Assembly: GCA_005877965.1 (NCBI GenBank)
Contig: VBNP01000007.1
Coordinates: 1-18,555 of the forward strand
DNA from: Gammaproteobacteria bacterium
Lineage (GTDB): Bacteria; Pseudomonadota; Gammaproteobacteria; Steroidobacterales; Steroidobacteraceae
Direction: 5' to 3'
DNA: 18,555 nucleotides
The translations under genes and the position numbers were made by a program. The notes under the pieces were generated by a model. That model made no database searches. It was not told the origin of the DNA and saw only the letters and a list, made by a program, of their open reading frames with translations. This document shows positions 15,691-18,555 of the stretch, in pieces. Each line of letters begins with the position of its first letter. The first letter of the stretch is position 1.

Positions 15691-15749
15691 GTGTCCTCCG
15701 TGCCGTTGGCGTATGTTACCCGCAGCAAGGCTGGAGCGAGGAGCGCGCG
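15691..15749. promoter_or_regulatory. Divergent promoter region, kynurenine operon / lipoprotein gene
   Basis: These 59 bp separate the nbaC and lipoprotein start codons and must supply the kynurenine operon promoter. The only AT-leaning stretch is GTATGTTACC at 15711-15720, which offers TAACAT on the minus strand (15713-15718) and TATGTT on the plus strand (15712-15717) as -10 candidates. No matching -35 element is evident, and I see no operator-like palindrome or riboswitch. Confidence 0.35.
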
Positions 15750-16211
15750 ATGCGGTCAGGGTCCGGAGGAGCGAGCGCGGGGCGCGCAGGCGCCGCGGCG
15801 CTGGTGCTGTTGGCGGCCGGCTGCGGCCACCTGCCGGCCCTGCACTGGCCCTGGCACCAGCGGCCGGCGCCCGCCGCCGCGCCCGCGCATGAGCTCGACA
15901 TCAGCGCCGCCGCGGGCGTCCCGGAGTCCCTCCCGCAGTTCTGGAAGCGCAATACCCTGGTGGTGGACCTGACGGCCGCCAGCGGTTCGGGCGGCATCAC
16001 CCTGAAGCCGGCCGCCGGGGCCGCCTGGCCGGTGCGGCTCGCCTTCCGGGTCACACCGGGGGCGATCGGGTTCCTGGAGGTACGCGCGGATCAGCGTCTC
16101 AACCTGCCCATCACACCGGCCGGCAGGCCGATCGACCTGGAACTCACGCCGCGCCTGTACACCTCCCGAACGAAGCAGATGAGCGTCACCTGGGGACCGA
16201 TCAGCCGATGA
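15750..16211 (+). CDS. Small putative lipoprotein of unknown function
   Basis: I do not recognise the family. The 153-residue product starts with a basic N-region and a hydrophobic stretch ending LLAAGC, with Cys25 as the probable lipid-attachment residue for Lgt. A Pro/Ala/His-rich linker follows (about 29-47), then a compact domain of about 100 residues with alternating hydrophobic residues suggesting beta strands. The ATG at 15750 has GAGGAG about seven bases upstream, a good ribosome binding site. Residue +2 after the cysteine is Gly, not Asp, so outer-membrane sorting is expected. The gene is divergent from the kynurenine operon, and its 3' end overlaps the convergent apaH by 11 bp. Signal peptide and ribosome site make it a real gene; function is unknown. 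Confidence 0.8.
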   Translation: MRSGSGGASAGRAGAAALVLLAAGCGHLPALHWPWHQRPAPAAAPAHELDISAAAGVPESLPQFWKRNTLVVDLTAASGSGGITLKPAAGAAWPVRLAFRVTPGAIGFLEVRADQRLNLPITPAGRPIDLELTPRLYTSRTKQMSVTWGPISR

Positions 16212-17019
16212 TCTGATGGCCCGCGCACGGCACGCAAAGCGGCGCCCGCTCGGCATCCAGGTCCACGGCGCTGAGCGCGCCGCCCCACACGCAACCGGTA
16301 TCGAGGCCGATGACACCGTGGTCGCGCACCAGGCCGAGCGCTGACCAGTGGCCGAAGATGACGCGCGCGTCGCGGCTCTCGCGCTGCGTGTGCGCGAACC
16401 AGGGACGGAGCGGGGAGGGCGGCGGGGGTGGTTCACCCTTCACGGTGAAGTCCACCCGCCCGTCGGCGGTGCACACGCGCAGGCGTGTCAGCACGTTAAT
16501 GGCGAAGCGCAGTCGCTCCACGCCGGCAAGCTGCGGGTGCCATCGGTCCGGCTCATCGCCATACATGTGATCGAACAGCGCCTGCGGGTCGCGGCGCAGC
16601 GCGCTGCCCACTTCGAGCGCCAGACTCACCGTCAGCGCGACCGTCCATTGCGGCACGAGCCCGGCGTGCACCATGAGATCCCTGCCCTCGGCGTGCGCCA
16701 GGGGGCGCGTGAGGAGCCATTCCAGCAACGCGTCGCGGTCCGGTGCCGCGAGCACCTCGTCCAGGGTGTCGGACTTGCGGCGGCGGTGGGCGCCGTGCGC
16801 GAGCGCGAGTAGATGCAGATCGTGGTTTCCCAGCACCACGACCGCGTTGTCGCCGAGTGCGCGCACCCGCCGCAGCGCCGCCAGCGAGTTCGGGCCGCGG
16901 TTGACCAGATCCCCGACGAACCACAAGCGGTCGCGATCCGGCGAGAACCTCAGCCGCCTCAGCAGAGCGCGCAGCTCCTCGTCACAGCCTTGTACATCGC
17001 CGATGGCATAGCGGGTCAC
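16201..17019 (-). CDS. apaH: Symmetrical bis(5'-nucleosyl)-tetraphosphatase (diadenosine tetraphosphatase)
   Basis: ApaH splits Ap4A into two ADP, and in gammaproteobacteria also removes Np4 caps from RNA 5' ends. The 272-residue protein is of the phosphoprotein-phosphatase fold: GDVQG (7-11), GDLVNRGP (36-43), GNHD (64-67), HAG (118-120) and GHWSALG (223-229). Gln replaces the first-motif His found in E. coli ApaH; I recall the same Gln in pseudomonad ApaH, so it is not a sign of inactivation. A five-proline run at 197-201 sits before LRPWFAH. The GTG start at 17019 overlaps the apaG stop (GTGA); the frame continues upstream but only across apaG. E. coli ApaH has about 280 residues. The 3' end overlaps the convergent lipoprotein gene by 11 bp. 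Confidence 0.97.
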   Translation of the reverse strand: MTRYAIGDVQGCDEELRALLRRLRFSPDRDRLWFVGDLVNRGPNSLAALRRVRALGDNAVVVLGNHDLHLLALAHGAHRRRKSDTLDEVLAAPDRDALLEWLLTRPLAHAEGRDLMVHAGLVPQWTVALTVSLALEVGSALRRDPQALFDHMYGDEPDRWHPQLAGVERLRFAINVLTRLRVCTADGRVDFTVKGEPPPPPSPLRPWFAHTQRESRDARVIFGHWSALGLVRDHGVIGLDTGCVWGGALSAVDLDAERAPLCVPCAGHQIIG

Positions 17020-17396
17020 TGCAGAATTCCGGGCATCGCGAGCCGGAACGGCTGGATGGGCGCATCGAAGTGCGCACCGTTGTCGGCGAGCATCTGGTAG
17101 CTGCCCTGCATGGAGCCGACCGGGGTCTCCAGCACCGCGCCGCTGGAGTAACGGAAACCCTGGCCGGGCTTCAGGTACGGCTGTTCGCCCACCACGCCAT
17201 CGCCGCGCACCTCCTCCACCTTGCCGTTGGCATCCGTGATGACCCAATGGCGGGTCAGCAGTCGTGCCGGCACCTGGCCCTCGTTGCGGATGGTGATGGT
17301 GTAGGAAAAGACGTAACGGCTCTCGCGCGGGTCGGACTGCTCGTCCAGGTAACTGGTCTCGACGTCGACGCGGATCTTGTGCTCGAGGGAACTCAT
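17016..17396 (-). CDS. apaG: ApaG domain protein
   Basis: ApaG is a small protein with a fibronectin type III-like fold, linked genetically to Co2+/Mg2+ resistance in Salmonella; its molecular action is not settled. The 126-residue length fits the family (E. coli 125). Typical blocks are YVFSYTITIRNEG, LLTRHWVITDANG, VRGDGVVGEQPYLKPG, and GSMQGSYQM near the C-terminus. The ATG at 17396 is the only sensible start; a TAGAAT at 17404-17409 just upstream on the minus strand could be a -10 element, but no -35 is seen. Its stop overlaps the apaH start by four bases, the usual close apaG-apaH coupling. The stress-protein gene lies 30 bp upstream instead of rsmA. Confidence 0.97.
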   Translation of the reverse strand: MSSLEHKIRVDVETSYLDEQSDPRESRYVFSYTITIRNEGQVPARLLTRHWVITDANGKVEEVRGDGVVGEQPYLKPGQGFRYSSGAVLETPVGSMQGSYQMLADNGAHFDAPIQPFRLAMPGILQ

Positions 17397-17426
17397 GGGC
17401 GTGATTCTACCGGAGTGCCGCGCCCA

Positions 17427-17864
17427 CTAGCTGCGGCCGGCGCGCATTGCCAGCACATCGCACGGCGCGGCGTGCAGCACGGTGTCCTCGGTGAGATTTA
17501 CCAGAATCGAGAGCCCGTGACGCTCGCGACTGCCGAGAATGATGAGGTCGGCACGGCGCTCGCGCGCCACGCGCACGATCTCGGATTTGACATTGCCGCT
17601 CTCGACCCGGCAGGACGCGCCGCTCAACCCGAGTTCGATCGCGAGCCCCGCCAGGCGCTGCCGGGCACGCTCGAGCAGCTCCTCTTCGATCTGCACCGAG
17701 GGCATGAGGGTCTCGCCCATGGGCTCGACCGGCACGAATTCAACGACATGCAGCAGCTCGACTTCGGCGCCGAGCGCCGCGGCGAGCGCCTGCGCCTTGC
17801 GCCCGATCGCGACACTGCCTTCCGTCAGATCAACGACCAGCAGGATGCGACGGTAAACTGTCAT
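17427..17864 (-). CDS. Universal stress protein, UspA-like
   Basis: The 145-residue protein is a single Usp domain: RRILLVVDLTEGS at the N-terminus, VELLHVVEF (35-43), ADLIILGSRERHG (105-117) and CDVLAM near the end. The ATP-binding subset has G-x2-G-x9-G-S/T; here, after GSRERHG, no second Gly-Ser/Thr follows at that distance. It therefore resembles E. coli UspA, which does not bind ATP. The ATG at 17864 has a GGGGGA about seven bases upstream; an upstream extension of the same frame lacks homology. It stands between rsmA (38 bp) and apaG (30 bp), all on one strand, and so interrupts the common rsmA-apaG-apaH order. The stress signal or partner cannot be read from the sequence. Confidence 0.93.
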   Translation of the reverse strand: MTVYRRILLVVDLTEGSVAIGRKAQALAAALGAEVELLHVVEFVPVEPMGETLMPSVQIEEELLERARQRLAGLAIELGLSGASCRVESGNVKSEIVRVARERRADLIILGSRERHGLSILVNLTEDTVLHAAPCDVLAMRAGRS

Positions 17865-17902
17865 GACGAGTCCCCCATGCACCGCTTGCCGGAAGACTAA
17901 CG

Positions 17903-18555
17903 TCACGGACGCGCGCGGTCGAGGGCCTGTGCCAGGGTGTTGAATGCTTGCGGCGTGAGCGTCTCCGGGCGGGCACCGGGATCGACCGCGCAGGCCTTGA
18001 TCTGCTCGCGGGTGAGGAGCCGGCTCAGGGCGTTGCGCAGGGTTTTGCGGCGCTGCATGAAGGCCGCGGCCACCACGGCCGGGTAGTGCGGGCTCACCGC
18101 AAACAGCGGCTGCGCCCGCATGGTGAGGCGCACGAGCGCGGACCACACCCTCGGCGCCGGCTGGAAGGCGCCGGGACCGACTTCGAACAGCCGCTCGACC
18201 CGGACCCGGGGAGCAAGCATGACCCCGAGGCGCCCGTAGTCGGCATCGCCGGGCTGCGCGGCGAGGCGCGCCGCCACCTCCCGCTGCAACATGACGTGCA
18301 GGTCGAGGATCGCCGGCGCGTGCGCCAGCAGCCGGAACAGCAGCGGCGTGGAGATGTTGTAGGGCAGGTTGCCGGCAACGCGCAGCCGCCCGCCGCGCTC
18401 CCGCGCCAGGGCGGTGAAGTCGAATTGCAGCGCGTCCGTTTCGTGCAGCACGCAGCGCGGCGGGCTGAAGCGCTCACGCAGCAGCGCCGCGAGATCGCGA
18501 TCGATCTCGATGGCATCGAGCGTGCAGCCCTCGCATGCGAGGAGCTCGCCGGTGA
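17903..18555 (-). CDS. rsmA: 16S rRNA (adenine1518/1519-N6)-dimethyltransferase, 5' end cut by window edge
   Basis: RsmA (KsgA) dimethylates two adjacent adenines in the helix 45 loop of 16S rRNA late in small-subunit assembly; its loss gives kasugamycin resistance. The visible 217 residues lack the N-terminus, including the first SAM-binding motif, which lie beyond the right edge. Present are the AIEIDRDL block, the catalytic NLPYNIST (motif IV), QREVAARL and the C-terminal helical domain ending in QAFNTLAQAL. The frame runs open to the window end, so the apparent internal start near 18451 is not the real one. The usual neighbours apaG and apaH follow on the same strand, with a stress-protein gene inserted. 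Confidence 0.97.
   Translation of the reverse strand, partial: TGELLACEGCTLDAIEIDRDLAALLRERFSPPRCVLHETDALQFDFTALARERGGRLRVAGNLPYNISTPLLFRLLAHAPAILDLHVMLQREVAARLAAQPGDADYGRLGVMLAPRVRVERLFEVGPGAFQPAPRVWSALVRLTMRAQPLFAVSPHYPAVVAAAFMQRRKTLRNALSRLLTREQIKACAVDPGARPETLTPQAFNTLAQALDRARP

Noticed and set aside
14554..15972. Plus-strand open frame (472 codons) opposite the cyclase and nbaC genes
   Set aside because: It covers two conserved enzymes and their promoter and then overlaps the lipoprotein gene in another frame; no domain is seen.
17020..17247. N-terminal extension of ApaH to a start near 17247
   Set aside because: The extension is an alternate-frame read of apaG. ApaH homology begins at the GTG at 17019, which overlaps the apaG stop.
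17865..18146. N-terminal extension of the UspA-like protein into rsmA
   Set aside because: The extension reads rsmA in another frame. The Usp domain begins at the ATG at 17864, which has a good ribosome binding site.
1..18555. Mobile element, CRISPR array, tRNA, riboswitch or novel defence system
   Set aside because: I scanned for terminal repeats, transposase or integrase motifs, regularly spaced repeats, clover-leaf sequences and toxin-antitoxin-like small gene pairs and found none. The genes present are housekeeping or metabolic.

Overview
The window is dense, GC-rich bacterial chromosome with 18 protein genes, two of them cut by the window edges. No gap between genes exceeds about 100 bases. 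Several markers point to a gammaproteobacterium with a xanthomonad- or Nevskiales-like gene set: an rsmA-apaG-apaH block, an lgt-thyA-folA neighbourhood, a short (type A) PutA beside an Lrp-type regulator, and a kynurenine-to-quinolinate gene cluster. The lineage is an inference from gene content only; no rRNA or tRNA is present. I see no transposase, integrase, CRISPR array, phage gene or tRNA.

Region 1 (1-3596) is proline catabolism. A truncated Lrp/AsnC-type regulator on the minus strand faces putA on the plus strand across a 91-bp AT-rich gap. The gap carries a widely spaced perfect inverted repeat, a compact palindrome and a 9-bp direct repeat. PutA here has no N-terminal DNA-binding domain, so the neighbouring regulator is the natural candidate to control it.

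Region 2 (3666-11642) holds a DUF255/thioredoxin-fold protein on the minus strand. Divergent from it is a run of plus-strand genes: rlmI, lgt, thyA, a small SET-domain lysine methyltransferase, kup and folA. Spacing is 12 bp (rlmI-lgt), -4 bp (lgt-thyA), -4 bp (thyA-SET), 24 bp (SET-kup) and 61 bp (kup-folA). The first five genes look like one transcription unit. thyA and folA, which work together in the thymidylate/folate cycle, are separated by the SET gene and a potassium transporter.

Region 3 (11694-15690, minus strand) is a four-gene operon in the order nbaC, a cyclase-family hydrolase that is probably the kynurenine formamidase, kynU and kmo. Gene joints are 0, -4 and -4 bp. Together they convert N-formylkynurenine to the precursor of quinolinate and so to NAD. 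Tryptophan 2,3-dioxygenase, which would feed the pathway, is not in the window.

Region 4 (15750-18555) has a small lipoprotein of unknown function on the plus strand. It is divergent from the kynurenine operon and overlaps the end of apaH tail to tail. Next comes the minus-strand series rsmA (truncated), a UspA-like stress protein, apaG and apaH. The usual rsmA-apaG-apaH order is interrupted by the stress-protein gene.

I found no clearly undescribed multi-gene system. The items most worth a second look are the translationally coupled SET-domain methyltransferase, the unusual metal-site motif of the cyclase-family enzyme, the architecture of the regulator-putA intergenic region, and the orphan lipoprotein.
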